Position numbers and translations under genes: made by a program. The notes beneath the pieces are model-generated. The model saw nothing but the letters and a program-made list of their open reading frames with translations. It had not been told where the DNA came from and did no database searches. A stretch of 52,133 bases of DNA, from the NCBI GenBank assembly GCA_900088475.1, contig FLMG01000308.1:27424-79556 (forward strand), written 5' to 3'. The stretch comes from Hyphochytrium catenoides. Lineage: Eukaryota > Sar > Hyphochytriomycetes > Hyphochytriales > Hyphochytriaceae. Every line of letters begins with the position of its first letter. The first letter of the stretch is position 1. Below, one piece after another: positions 1 through 12,700 of this stretch.

Positions 1-506
1 GAGAGAGAGCGCGAGCAAGTTGTAGCAAGGGAGAGAAAGTGCAACAGACGATATAAAGCTAGCAGCTTCATCTCTCGCCCGAGCTCCGCTCCGCCGCCAG
101 AGCTTTAATGTCCTGCTGGCGATGGCGATGGCCCTGCGCAGCAACACAGCAGGAGTAAAATTATAGGGGAGCGCTGTAGGTAGAGGCTCTCTTCCCACTG
201 CTGAGCGCCTGCTCGGCCTCGACGGCCGCCAGCTTTTCCTTATCTGTTAGCACCAGAAGGATTGGGAGGCTTGGCTATGAGGTTTGCGCCGCACAGAGAA
301 GCTCGAGCCTTCAAGACTCTTCAGTAACAAGGCTGTACCGGGTGTCCTCCAGTCCTACTGTCATTTGCGCCAACCCAGCTCGGTGTATTCTTTGAGCTGA
401 GCCAACCAGACCGCCAGCCTCAAGCCGTTCAATGTAGAACGTCTGAGAAAGCACCGTTGCCCTTTGCCTTACCCTCGGTAAGAGGAAGAGGCCACCCGTA
501 GGCGCA
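1..506 (+). promoter_or_regulatory. 5' flank and leader of the CHD1-like gene
   Basis: This stretch has no convincing coding region. It opens with a short GA-rich tract and a TATAAA-like hexamer at about 52-57. The rest is mixed sequence up to the ATG at 507. It most likely holds the promoter and 5' UTR of the downstream gene. The TATA-like match is weak evidence, because its distance from any transcription start is unknown. Confidence 0.3.
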
Positions 507-3500
507 ATGTCAGACGAGGATTCTAGTCCGGAGGGGACCAGCTCCGACGAGAGCGAATCGGAACATATTTCGCCTCAGGCAACGAGCCTTTCCGTCGGGA
601 CTGCCGAGCAAGCTCCATCGGAAGAACCTAGCCAGGACGCGCAGGCCAAAGGCGCGGCGGCGAGCAATTCTTCTGACAGCGGGAATAGCTCCGATTCTTC
701 CTCAGGCTCGGTGACCTCGTCTTCTGAGGATGAAGGACCTTCCACTGCTAATAAAGCCGTCTCACAGAAGGTGGTAGGGATCCCGCGGCCAGAGAGAGCT
801 TCTCCGGTCACTGTCCTGCCCTCTACGGCCGCAGTATCACGCTTAGGGGGAACGAGGGGAAACGCGCGGCAGCGACCTCCTGCAGCTTCAGGGCTGGGTC
901 CTGTTGCTCTCGGAGTGGTAAAGCGAGACCGTCGCAGCATTGAAGAGATCCAGAAGGAGATAAGAGCCAAGAAAGGCGGAGCGGAGGGGCTACCTAGCCG
1001 TGCAGGCAGTCCCTCTCCGCCGCTGCGTCCAGTCATTCGCAGCTCTAGTCGTGCTTCCTCGCCAGTCACAGGCTCTCCTCCTCTCAACCCTCTCACTGGC
1101 ACTGGATCGGTGGAGAGCAGCGACGATGAGGGCAGGCTGCCACTACCTCCAAAGCTTGGCCTGGTCCCTGGCGGCCCGGTTGGAATGAAGGTGAAGGGAA
1201 CAGGAGTGCGAGCGCGATTAGCCAAAAAGCTGGCTGGAAAGCCTCGGGCGAGGTCTGCAGCTAGCAAGGGAAAGAGTGCTGGAGGCGGGGCAACAGCCGC
1301 TGGAAGAACACGTAAAATGAGTAACGGAATGGAACTAAATGGCTCAGCTCCAAGCTCTCCCGTCCCAGGTGAGAATGATGCAGCCCCAGGATCAGCGCAA
1401 GGGCGAGAGACAGGCCCGAGAAGGCGAAGGAAGAGCGGAGATGAAGCTTCAGGAGAGGTCTCGACGACAAAGAGCAGGAGGAAGCTCAGCGAGGCAATGA
1501 GCAAGGGAGTCGAAAAGTAAGTTCTAGAGAGTTCTAATGTCTAGTTCCATTCCGTCTCCATCTGGTCGGTTCAGGAGATATCTAAGCAGTCTACTGGATC
1601 CTCTTTCTCTGCTGAACCAAAGGACCGTCGCGTCAGCTAAGGGAAAGAAAGGGGAGAAGAGAGGCGGGGACGAGAGTGGAGGGCAGAAGTTCAAGCTACC
1701 CGGATCAGCCCTCAGCCTCTTACCAGGAGCCGTCGATAAGAAGGATCCCAATGAGAAGGGTACGGAGACACGTCTTACCTTCCATGGCGTTCTGAACCCT
1801 GACATTCCCTCCTGTTTTGCGCTGTCTTACTTCGACTCTTTGATGGAAACAGCCATCGCCGTGATCTTGCATCACCGTCAGGCGCTCCGACTGCCCTCGC
1901 ATAACTCACTAGCGTCCCACCAAGGGAAAGTTCGCGGAGTAGACAGCTCCTCCTGCGTACAATGTGACAGGGAGCTCCGAAGTGGACTCTCAACGTCTCA
2001 AATGCAGCTTGTCACCGAATATCTGGTTCAATGGGCAGGGACCTCTCATGTCCATGACACTTGGGAGGTGCAAAGCACGCTTCTTGGGGACAAATACGGA
2101 GACCAATCGGTACCTTTGGTGCCAGCTGCGCAGTTGGTAAACGCCAAGCAGCCTCTATTTCCCATTCCCCAGCGTCAATACCTTCCTTCCGGGTCCCTTG
2201 AGACCATCATAATGCCCTGGCTGCGATGAGTTCGGCTGTTGACAGCCAAGTACTGCCTCTTTGTTCTTGCTATACGGATAACTCTTGTACTTCCTCTCAT
2301 AATTGTCCTCGTTTACGGCCTGCGATCCCCTTTGAGCCACTTCTCATCCGAGGCAATTTGTATTATTTTCTTTAGCTGAAGGATTACGAGAGGAAGGTGG
2401 AGGCGATTCAGAACATAGACACGTCACAGTTTCCAGACATGCGGGAGGCCATCAACATGGAGCGTGAGCTTTTCCCTCTGATTTTGAAAAGTTTTACAAG
2501 CGTGGAGCGCGTACTGGGGCAGTTAGAACCGGAAGCGAGCGCTTCCCCTTCTCCAAGCAAAGAGGCACAACTACTCTGCAAATGGAGCGGACTGCCGTAT
2601 GCTGAGGTAAGCACACGATGTTCCTTTCTCCCTATTCTTTGTGTCTCTCCTGCCCATTCTGCAAAGTTTTGTCGGACCACATGATCTCTTCATCTTCCAC
2701 TCTTCCCAGGGCACTCTTTTGGCATCGTACTCTTCCACTGACTTAGCGCCCCGGTCGTGCCTATCCTGTAGGCGCATTGGGAGAGAAAAAGTATCGCTGT
2801 TTCTTTGTTGGATGGTGAAAAAGAGCTAAATAGCTACCTGAGGAGAGAGGCGTCAAGACAGCGGGACCAACCATCCATTGTGGAAGCCACTACCGACGAG
2901 ATCTCTGGCTCATTCAAGCCGTACGTCTACTTCCATATATACTTCGAACCACACGCATGTCACACCACATGCTCTCTTTCCATCCTCCCTGTAACCTACA
3001 ACCTGATTGTCCGTCTCCAAACCTCGTGTCCACTGCTACTACGCTTGCCCTGCGCCAGTCAACTCATGTCTTAAGCTAGAAGGCATCCCCATTGTCTCAT
3101 CTCATTCTCTGTGACAGGTTTTCTGGCTCTTCGCGCTATTTGTCGCAGTCGGTCGTCTTCAGTAAAGACCAACTGCACGCGATAGATTTTATAGTACAGA
3201 ATTGTATAGAGAAGCGGTCAACGGTTTGCCTAGACTGTACCAATCCGCGGACTATTAGTATTGCTAGTAGCGCCTACCTCCTGGACCTCTGTTCTCCCCT
3301 CATCCTCCCACCTATCCTTGTGGTGGTACCCTCTTCGCTTCTCTTTGTTTGGCATGAGGAGTTCAAGAGAGCCGCTCCCTTTTTGACTTGTCTGCTATTT
3401 GAAGGCGACGAAAGGTGCGAGCTCGCTCTCTTCTCTGGCACGTCTCCGTCGCTTTCTGTCAGTTCTCATGCCCTGTTACGGCTAGCATGTGGACTCACAG

Positions 3501-6500
3501 TCTCCTAGCTTTGCAGAGTTCCCTCTTCTCCCCTTGTACCTTTGGCTGAAAACCATTTCAGATTAGCTCTCATGTTTAGGTTTGTTTCAAAGTCTTAGAC
3601 TTCTGCTCCTTAGCATTATACCCTGCTGCCATTTCGTGTTGTTCCTTTGTTAGGAGCCGTTCATTATTTATTGCGAAGGAGCTCTCCCAGCGCTGTCAGG
3701 TAGTAATAACTAGCTTCAATAGCCTTTTGAAGGACAGGGTAAGACCTTACAGCAACCAAGAATGCCACCGTGCGTCTCTATTGTCACTCCACTTTAATGT
3801 GTTCTCTGGCATAGCTCTCGTGCTTTCCAGTCTGGTTTTCCTAGAGACCGGGGTCACTGGCGTGTCCTATAGATGCCCTGCTCTTATGTATCGCCGCAAT
3901 TGCTTGGATCAATGATAGGCGCTGCATCGACTGGAGTGGACGGCAGTAATTGTAGATGAAGTCCATTGCCTTCAGAATCCCGAGTCCTCCTTGTTTCAGT
4001 CACTTCAGGGCCTACACTGCAGAGCAAAACTTCTCCTGTTTCAGTCTTCTCGAGGGTCTTCTTTAGCTTCCTTGTGGCCCGCGATGCATCTTGTAGAGGA
4101 ACATAAGTTCCCGTCAAAGTCATCATTTCGGGCTCTGGAGGATGCTGTTATGCAAAAGGTATAAAATGACACATAGCGAACACTTAGATGAACACTAGCA
4201 GAAGGGGCTCACACCTCAGTTTGCGGATCGACCTAACGTGGCAGTGGTTATCATTGGGCCACGTTTTCCAGGCAGTGGGACGGAATTGGGAGCGGAGTAA
4301 AGCCATAGGTCCTGGGGGGAGGGGACAAGGGTTAACTAAACATCGAATGCCTTATCTAGGCCTTAAACGGTAGCCATTCTCAAGTAAAGGAGCAAGAACA
4401 GAAGGTTCTGCTGGAGGAAGCTGAGATGGCCTTAGCGTTGAGTGTTCTACTGCTCGCACATCCTCCACCTCGCCAATTTTGCACTGTGATTCCCTGTCAG
4501 CTCTCGGCCCTTCAGCGGCGTCTTTACCGCTATCTCTGGGCGTCAAACTTCGAGAGCTTGAAAACCGACATAGTCAAGGCTGAAGGGCCTCTTGAGCTCC
4601 TAGAGAAGGTCAGTTCTGGGAACTCTGTTGCTAGCACTTCCACCACTTGCTTCACGTTGGTCTCTTTAGTAGCCTTAGCCCCTTCACGTTGTTCTACGGA
4701 CGTTGCGGTTGCAAAAGTTCTATGTGACGTTGGTGGTGTGTCCTTCTACCTTTTAGCTAACCCGTCCGTCGTATAGGTGTGCTCCCACCCAAGCTTAGTA
4801 ACAGCAAGTCGGAGTGTGCTAGAGTCGAAGTATGGGGCGGGCCTGGGCGGCCTGGTCCGGGGTAGCGGGAAGATGAAGGTGCTCGAGCAGCTGTTGACGC
4901 GGTGGAGGGATGAGGAGAAGCGATGCGTCATTCTATCGCACCGCATGAAAATGTTGGACCTCTTAGGAGAGTACTGCATGCTCAATGGCCTCAGGTACTT
5001 TTTCTCCTTTCTCATAGTAGCTTAAAAGTGCCTCCGATCTGGGTCATAGTCCTGAAATGCTCCTTCAGGCTCTGATCAGCTTCATCCGTCCACATTGTCT
5101 CGTTACTTTGTTGCTCTTTGGAGCCTTGATCTTTCTTGGCTGTAACTTCGCTTTAGACTGACTGTCGACTTCTCTCTGCTAGATATCAGCGCGTTGATCG
5201 GTCTATGGAGCGTGGTCCCCGAAAGGCGGCGCTGGGCAGCTTTAACGACCCCACAAGCAAGGACTTGCTGCTGCTTCTTTCCGGGGCTTGCCGAGGGATG
5301 GAACTCATGGTGCAGAATGTGGACTTTATTGTTATCTTTGACAGGTCGGGCTCCAGCTCCTCAAGGGTTCACTAGGTGGTTTAGGCTCTCTTGTGCCTCC
5401 CCGGCCCATAAATATTCCCTTTTGACTGTTGCTGCTGTCTGGTTCTCTGTCTATATTCTTCATCTGGTTCGTTCGCCACGTGTGTCCCCTGCTTCTTCTC
5501 CTGTCCTGTGGAGTTGGGTCGCTTAAGGGGAAAAATGAGCGGCTAGGCATCCGTAATGCGAGACTCTCCCCTGATATAAGTGCCATTCCTTCGCAATATT
5601 AGTGGTCCCTTACCTGAGAAGGACTTGGAAGTGGCAGAATGGGCAACAATAAACCCTCGGGGCGCTGCTGAGAGTGCAGTTGGGCGGCCATCTTCTTTCC
5701 AAGAGGCCTCTTCCACCGGTCTCCGCTTCGTCCGCCTCGTGGCTTCCGGGTCTGCAGAGTGGTCTCGGACGCAACTTCCAGCGACTGGTCTTGCCTCAGA
5801 TTCACTGGATAGACCTTCAGATTTCCTGTTTGAGTATGACAAAGAGGGTAAACTGCAACTCGCCCCACCTCGCATGCGGCGGGGTGAGGTCTTGGCCGCT
5901 GAAGTGCAGGTAAGCTTCTGAGCAGCTCCCATCTTGAACTTAGGAAGACATGGAGTAAGATGGCGAGCGAGAAGAGAGAAGAAGAGAGATTTTGAGATAT
6001 ACATATATATATGTATTATGAGTTGAGAGAGGGGCGAAGAAGGCTATCTCGTCTCTGTCCGGAGTCATCTCGGCGTTTCCACGCCCCTGTACTTGTTGTC
6101 AGTCTTTCCTAGTCCTGCCATGGCTGCATTTATACAACTAAGAGCGGCTTCCCAACTGCTGGCAGAACCTGCAGCCCATCCTGGAGCGGACGCAAGACAT
6201 TGCAGCGGACCATGCCCTGGATGATTGGCGGATCAGTGAGGAGCTTTTAACGTGAGGCATTGTTTTCCTTGTCTATCCTAAAATCTCATTTTGGACTTTG
6301 CGTGGGGCTCACCGCACGTCTTCTTCTTGATTCACTTCTCTCTGAGCAGCCAATTATCCCAGCACACCACCGTCCTGGAGGGCGCGGAGAGGACGGCGAG
6401 AGACCCACTTTCTACCAAATGCTTCCCTTCGTTCTCCTCTCGCCGGTCAGTGATAGAAGCATTCAGAAGGCGGGGCCGGCAAGATCTGGACTCGAGATTG

Positions 6501-9302
6501 CCAAGCCGCTTTGATGTGCTTCTACCCCAGGCTCTGCGGAATAAGATTTTGGAGGTATGACGAGTCCGGTTTATCGCTCTTTCTTTTGTCTCTCCATTGC
6601 TAACGCTCCGTCTTGCTAATGCTGGTCCCACTGCCTTCTGTCACGATAGGAGGACACCCTTCGCCTAAGCCCGGACTGTACCACTCCCACGGTATCTCTT
6701 CCTCCACTGCTTCATCTTCAATACCAATGGCAGACCCAGGTGGTACGTGATATGGATGATATCGCTGAGCTCGAAAGCTCAGGAGGGAGAGGAGAAGGGT
6801 CGACTATCCTTTCGTCTCTTTCTCCTGATGGGCTCTTGAGCTTGTACCATGCACTCCTCAGCTGCGCTACATTCGATGACCTTGGCATCAGAAGCTTTGA
6901 GACCGACGGTGAGCTAGCTATCTCCTTCATTCCGTTTCCCATGACTTACGTTTCCATCTGACCCATTCGCTCTTGTTGCAACCACCGTCGTGGATCTCTT
7001 CGCTAGCATTATGCCATTTCAAGTTCATGACTGACATAATTCCGTCCTTGCGCCAATGCGTCTGTCGAACAGCGTTATAGAGGATAACGTGTGCTCTGCT
7101 ACTTTGCGCATACTCTTTCTTTGCCTGGGGCGTCCCACTTCTCTGGCTGACCCTTTCACTCGGCCCTGCTTAGTATGTCTGTTTCTGAGTAAAAGGGCAT
7201 CGCATGCTGATTCCTATCCTTGTCTCTCTATCTCAGGCAAGGTGTCCTGGCGCCAGCCAAGTCTTGCGTATCGCTCTCAGCTTGTGAAGACGTTGCGGAA
7301 GCCTGAAGCGTTCATCCTCGACTGCGCCAAAAAACTCTACTCTAAGTGTGAAGAAGCCGTATGGCAGGCATCTTCGTCATCAGTCTTGGCGAAATCTCCA
7401 GAGGAAGCTCTCCTTGTCTTCCCGGTAAACATGGACCTCTGACCTCCTTTCAGACCTCCGTTGCACCTCTATCTATAGCCTGTACTCTTGGCAGACAGGC
7501 TCCGTACCACTTGCCGCGGCTCAACCTATCTTCAATAGTCACTAAATGAACATCTTCTGACTCTCTGGACTACCTGCTATTTACTACTCTAGGATATTGA
7601 ACTGAAGGCCTTTCCAGTTGTGGAGAATGTCTGGCTCTATACGTTGCTAGGCGCTGCACTGCAGCGGGTAGGGAGAGAAAGCAAATCCAGCCTCGACCAG
7701 CTTCCGTCTCGGCTCAGTCCAGAGAGGTTGGGGCTTGTGGAAGGAGTGAGAACCCGAGAACAGCGGGCTTACGAGGAGTTTGAGTGGAGCAGTAGCAAGG
7801 TAAGGGCATTCTGCCATGCAGCAGCGCGAGAGGTGATGCCCCTAAGAGAAGCAAATAAAGGCGAGAGAAGCAGTTTCGGTCTTAGCTTATAGCATACGAA
7901 GAACTACGACTGGCTGGGGCAGCCTGCGAGCTTCCTCTGCTTACTTTATTCTCCTTCCTCTGTTCTTGTCCCTCTTGTGCCCTTACATATCATTCCAGGA
8001 CATGCGGCTCCTTTTCGGGGTGTATAAGCATGGGCTCACCTCGTGGAAGGAGGTGGCGGAAGATGCCTCCGTAAACCTGACGCCTCCTAGAGACAAAGGC
8101 GGACGTTGGCTGGACTGGCTAAGGAAGCGAGCTTTCTCTCTTCTCCGGTCTCTTCCTGGCTTGCCGGGCTATGGGAATCCTCTCGAAAGAATAAAGAAGC
8201 GAGAGAGACCAGAAGCAGAGCGAGACGTCATACGTCAGATCCTTGAGAGGAGAAGAGGTGAACGGGTTGAGAACCCAAGAAAAGGGAGACAATCACCGGA
8301 GAAAGAAGTGCGTCAGAAGAGTGATCTCTCTTCTTTGACCGTTTTTAAATCAGAGAAACTGGAGAGGCCAAAGGAGCCCAGGGAGAGAGGGTCAGATGCT
8401 CCCCTTCGAGTAGAAGCGCGTCCACCCTCTCGTTCTCGTGTCTCTCTCCCGCGTCAACCTCCATCTCCCGCGTCTGGAGAAGCTGCTCGCTCTTCTCCTG
8501 CTCCTCCTGCCCCTCAGGCCCTTTCTCAACCACCTGCTGTGTCACCTCCTGAGACCCGCCCTGCTTCGTCTAAAGAGGAGACAAGGAAGTCAGAGTCCCT
8601 CCTTGGAAAGAGGCCACCTCCATCGTCCTCTTCAGACACGGTGGCGCCAAGGGTTCCGATAGACTCAGACAATGAAGCTAAAGCAAGGGCTGCACTAAAA
8701 GGAGTCAGGAGAACGCTCAAGAAACTTCAAATATTCCCAGATTGGGCCAAGGGGAAGGACCCAGAGCTGGTGGCTGGGAAGGTGAGCTACATAGAGGAAG
8801 GTCTGAGGCGAAGAGAGACGACGAGAATGGGAAGGAAAGAGAGAGGAGGAAGAGAGGAAGAAAAGTGACTCGGTGACGGAGAGAGAGGACACGAGGGGGA
8901 GAGAGTGTGTGCGAAAGAGCGAAAAGCAGCTTGCTTTAGAGAAGTCGAGAACTAGTGAGAAGGAAACACGTACAGTGAGATCGTAGAGGTGGCAGGGAAG
9001 GGTGAGAGGTGGGCACTCGCCGGCAAATAGGCGATGCCGGATGCGGATGTCTGGCCGCCTCATTCTGACTCTCTCTGTACTTTTCTCGTCAGGCTGAGCG
9101 CTATGTGATAGAGATAGGAGATGCCATCGCGGCCGAGCCCGCTGCTCACGCAGATGCTTTGTGGAAATATGCGGCCTCCTACACTTCCGTGAGCCCGCAA
9201 GAGCTGAAGGAGATCTACCAGGAGGTGCTAGAGGAGAGACTGACATGGGCCAAGAGGAAAAAACGGAGGATAGACGGTGAGGGCTCGGCCAGTGCAGGAT
9301 AA
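507..9302 (+). CDS. CHD1-like chromodomain protein with degenerate SNF2 ATPase (18 exons)
   Basis: Exons in my model: 507-1516, 1575-2136, 2376-2606, 2772-2920, 3118-3414, 3654-3738, 3919-4158, 4390-4608, 4777-4994, 5183-5344, 5603-5909, 6166-6251, 6350-6554, 6650-6908, 7237-7424, 7593-7799, 7999-8781 and 9093-9302. All introns are GT-AG, phases agree, and the product is about 1805 aa, close to animal CHD1. Order of regions: acidic Ser-rich N-terminus (1-330), chromodomain 1 (LVQWAGTSHVHDTWE, 487-501), chromodomain 2 (LLCKWSGLPYAEAHWE, 590-605), SNF2-type two-lobe core (about 650-1130), CHD1 helical-linker region (DMRLLFGVYKHGLTSW, about 1476-1491), and the C-terminal CHD1/DUF4208 domain in the last two exons. 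CHD1 normally slides nucleosomes in transcribed chromatin using ATP. Here motif I reads VCLDCTNPRTISI (686-698) with no GKT, motif II is DEVH (791-794), motif V is GACRGMEL and motif VI is VAEWATINP. Core folding residues persist (VVP at motif Ia, RMKMLDLLGEY, VIFD). I infer a catalytically dead CHD1 relative. Exact exon edges, especially exons 1-2, 8 and 12, could shift. Confidence 0.88.
5999..6016. repeat. AT-rich perfect palindrome in intron 11 of the CHD1-like gene
   Basis: The 18 bases centred on ATATAT read the same on both strands. They follow a purine-rich GA stretch (about 5945-5992). The palindrome lies inside intron 5910-6165. It could form a small hairpin in the transcript, but it may be a simple (AT)n repeat. 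Confidence 0.6.
8800..8960 (+). repeat. Purine-rich GA low-complexity tract in intron 17
   Basis: Imperfect GA/GGA repeats fill much of intron 8782-9092. The coding exon ends at 8781 before a GTGAGC donor, although the frame stays open for a while into the intron (Arg/Glu/Gly-rich). Resumption at 9093 restores the CHD1 C-terminal domain, which supports removal of this tract. Confidence 0.7.
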
Positions 9303-9729
9303 GAGCCAAGCAGCTCTGGACTTGGGACAGACCGATAAGTTATTGCGGGATGCAGGGCTCACGACCAAAGGCCCTATGATTTGGCACATGAGATCTCTCA
9401 CTTTGGCAATGTGGGTGTGCTTGACTGCCACTCTTCCTGCATCCTTGGCCAAGAGTCACAGAGAGGCGACTAGGAACTAATTGTCTATCTAGAGAGAGAG
9501 AGCTTAAGGAAACGAGAGGACAGTGCATGCGAGACAGAGCTGCTGCAGTGATTTATGTCAATATATTTATGATAAGGGCCTCACGACAGGCCTGTCACTG
9601 ATAACACGGAAGGAATCACACATCTGACGGTCCACATAATATGTTACTGAGCCAAACACATAGATAGACACTTTGTCCCCTTGACAAGCTATCTTACTGG
9701 CAAGCTCTGAAGAGAACCCGCATATGTTT
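9303..9729. other. Convergent intergenic spacer
   Basis: These 427 bp separate the stop codon of the CHD1-like gene (+) from the stop codon of the copper ATPase gene (-), so they contain the two 3' UTRs. A short GA run lies near 9492-9503. I see no gene here. Confidence 0.6.
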
Positions 9730-12700
9730 CTAGTGCGGTGTCTCGATATTCTCCAGCACTTGATACTTGGCCGGGAAGGAGGAAGCTCCTTTACCTGCCT
9801 CCAGATCCAACGCTCCCATGGGCTTGCCGCGCTGTACAGTCGTCTTCATCTCCTTCATGCCGTAGTCTAACTTCATGATGTTAGGCTTGCGATAAGTTTT
9901 GAGCAAGAGAGAGGACACCACCACTGAGACAGATGACAGTGCCATTGCCAACCCGGCGCAGTATGGCGGGAGTCCCTTGTGGATGATAGGATAGAGCACG
10001 CCTGCAGCGATGGGAATGCCGAGCAGATTGTACCCAAACGCCCAGATATAGTTGAGACGGATGCGATTAAAGACCACCCGGGAGAGGTCCAGCTGTATAG
10101 GACAGGAGAGACAAGAGCAATCAGCAAAAGGCATGTCTCTGCTCGGGCACTCTAAGGAGTCTCTTACCGCAGTGACGATATCGCAGAGGTTGGTCCTCAC
10201 TAGCACCATATCAGCCTGAGCCATGGCGACCTACGATAATGCCTTGTATTAGCGCGTTCTCCTTCCCTTTATACTCTTGTCCTAAAGGTCCTTTCCCTCA
10301 CCTGTGTGCCGGCGCCTATTGCTATGCCAAGGTCGGCCTTGGCAAGAGCTGGCGCGTCATTAATGCCATCTCCTACCATCGCCACAGTCCTGCCAGCCTG
10401 CTGCAGAAGCATAATCTGCCTGACTTTGTCTCCTGGCAGTGCGACAGCCTTGACATGATTCACATCCAACTGCGCACCGACAGCGGCGGCAGTTCTGATA
10501 TTGTCGCCTAACATTGCGAAGGATTATGGCGTTAGCTGGGTGCCTTCGGAGGTCGTCAAGCACTCTAGGCCTTACCTGTGACCATCCATACGTCAACGTT
10601 ATATCTCTCTCTTAGCACCTGAACCACTCTATGGGCTTCAGGTCGGATAGTGTCCGCCACAGAGAGCAGTCCTACAATCTTTGCAGGCTCTGCTACACAG
10701 ACGACAGTCTCGCCTCTATCCTCTAACCTTGCCATGGTGTTCTCCTCCTCGTCAGAGAGGAAGAGGGAGTGCTGCTCCATCCAACTCCTGTTGCCGATAA
10801 GGATCGTCCGGTCTTCGACCTCACAGCGAAGACCCTGTCCCGGCACTATTTCAAACGAAGACGGCTCCGTCAGCTCCAGACCCATCGAAAGCGCAGCTGA
10901 GACGATTGTCTGTCCAATCGGGTGCTCACTGTTCTTCTCTGTTAAGTAATGAGAGAGTGAAGAACCCCAGCCAGAGAAGGAGGGAGTACAGCGATAGAGT
11001 GAGAGAAACGAAGAGAAAGCGAGAGATTGTGGGCGACAAACAACAGTCCACAGTGTTAGCCATCGGTCATTATAACAACTTCTGAAACAGCTCTTCACCT
11101 GCAGAAGCGGCCACTCTCATGAGTTCTCTGAGGTCCCATTCAGGATGAAGGACAATCTTTGAGGCCATGCGAGGCTTGCCCTCTGTAAGAGTTCCAGTCT
11201 TATCAAAAACAATGGTGTCGACCTTGTGAGCCATTTCAAGGCAGTGCCCACCCTTAATCAGAATGCCGTTTGAGGCCCCGACACCGGTTCCAACCTAAGA
11301 AACGAGGGAGGAACACCTTTTAGAAGCGGTGTAACCACGGCGACAGAGGTGCTCAATCGACTTACCATGACAGCAGTAGGAGTAGCTAGTCCTAGAGCGC
11401 AAGGACAAGCAATCACCACGACGCTAATCGCAAAAAGGAGAGAAAACACAAAGTTGTCTGCCCCGCTCTCCTCAACCCACTCTTGCGGCACTACGCCGAG
11501 AGAAGCGAGAGTAAACCACACCAAGAAGGTGAAGAACGAAAGAGAGACGACAATCGGTGCGAAAATCGCCGCCACTTTGTCAGAGTACACCTGGATCGGA
11601 GCTTTGCTTGTCTGCGCCTCCTCAATCAACTTGCAGATCTGAGAGATTGCGGACTCGGCCCCTGTGTTGGTCACCCGCACCCACAGCAGACCCTGGAAGC
11701 ACGATCAATGGCAGACAGGGGAAAGAGAGAGAGAGAATGCGGCAGGAAAGAAGGGTGATTTAGCACAGGACTTAGTATAGCCACTGGAAGCGCTAAATCT
11801 AGTCAGCAACTGTTTGCGCCGCTCCTCTTTGCAGTCCAGCCGCGCCCCACATCAGCGCTTAGTCTGCGTCTCTATTTCTTTCCTTCCCATTTACCTGCTG
11901 ATTGATGGTGGCTCCAAAGACCACATCCCCTTCCTTCTTGGGAACGGGCATGCTCTCTCCAGTGATCATCGACTCGTCAACAGTGGATAGTCCATAGGCC
12001 ACGACACCGTCAGTAGGGATCTTGCTTCCTGGAATGACTTTCAGCAGGTCTCCTCTCTGGACCAACCTCGCATCAATTTCTTCCTCCGCAACTACCTTTC
12101 CTGCCTCCTCCCTCAGAAGCACGGCTGTGTGGACTTGCATGTCCATAAGCTCCAAAAGGGCTTCAGAGGTCTTGCCCTTGGCGACGGACTCAAGGTACTT
12201 CCCAAAGGTAATGAAGAGCAGCAGCATAGCGGAACTTTCAAAAAAAGGATGGATGTGGTAGGAAGGCGAGCTGGCGCAGAGAATGAGGATGACCACGGAA
12301 TAAGAGTAAGTGATTGTGGATCCCAGCACCACTAAGAAGTCCATGCCAATCATCCGGTGACGTAGTCCAGCATACGCTGCGCGATAGAAGCGATAGCCCA
12401 CTCCGAACTGCACTGGTGTAGCCTTGGCAGACGAGAGCGAGAGAGCAGGTGTCAACTTGCAGTCTCACAGCTGGGTAGCGCCCAACCAAGTGGACAGAAG
12501 AGCATGCTAGAGAGACAGTTATGCAACGGTATGCACAGATGGAAGAGAGAAGACAGCTAGCAAGCCAGTAGAACACTACTCACCAGCAGCCCCATGATAA
12601 GCGCCATGCGTGTCAAAGAATTGACCACCGGCATCATCAGCCAACGTGCCAAAGGGGTAATCCAAGGTGCTACCATGTGCAGGAACATTGTCGGCAGCGC

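Noticed and set aside
575-1504. Long minus-strand frame (309 codons) opposite the first CHD1-like exon
   Set aside because: It is a Ser/Leu/Pro-rich antisense shadow of the Ser/Glu/Arg-rich N-terminal exon and shows no domain.
3118-5344. Sequencing error or wrong frame as the cause of the missing ATPase motifs
   Set aside because: Conserved residues on both sides of each lost motif stay in the same frame and the motifs are replaced by colinear sequence, so a frame slip does not explain them.
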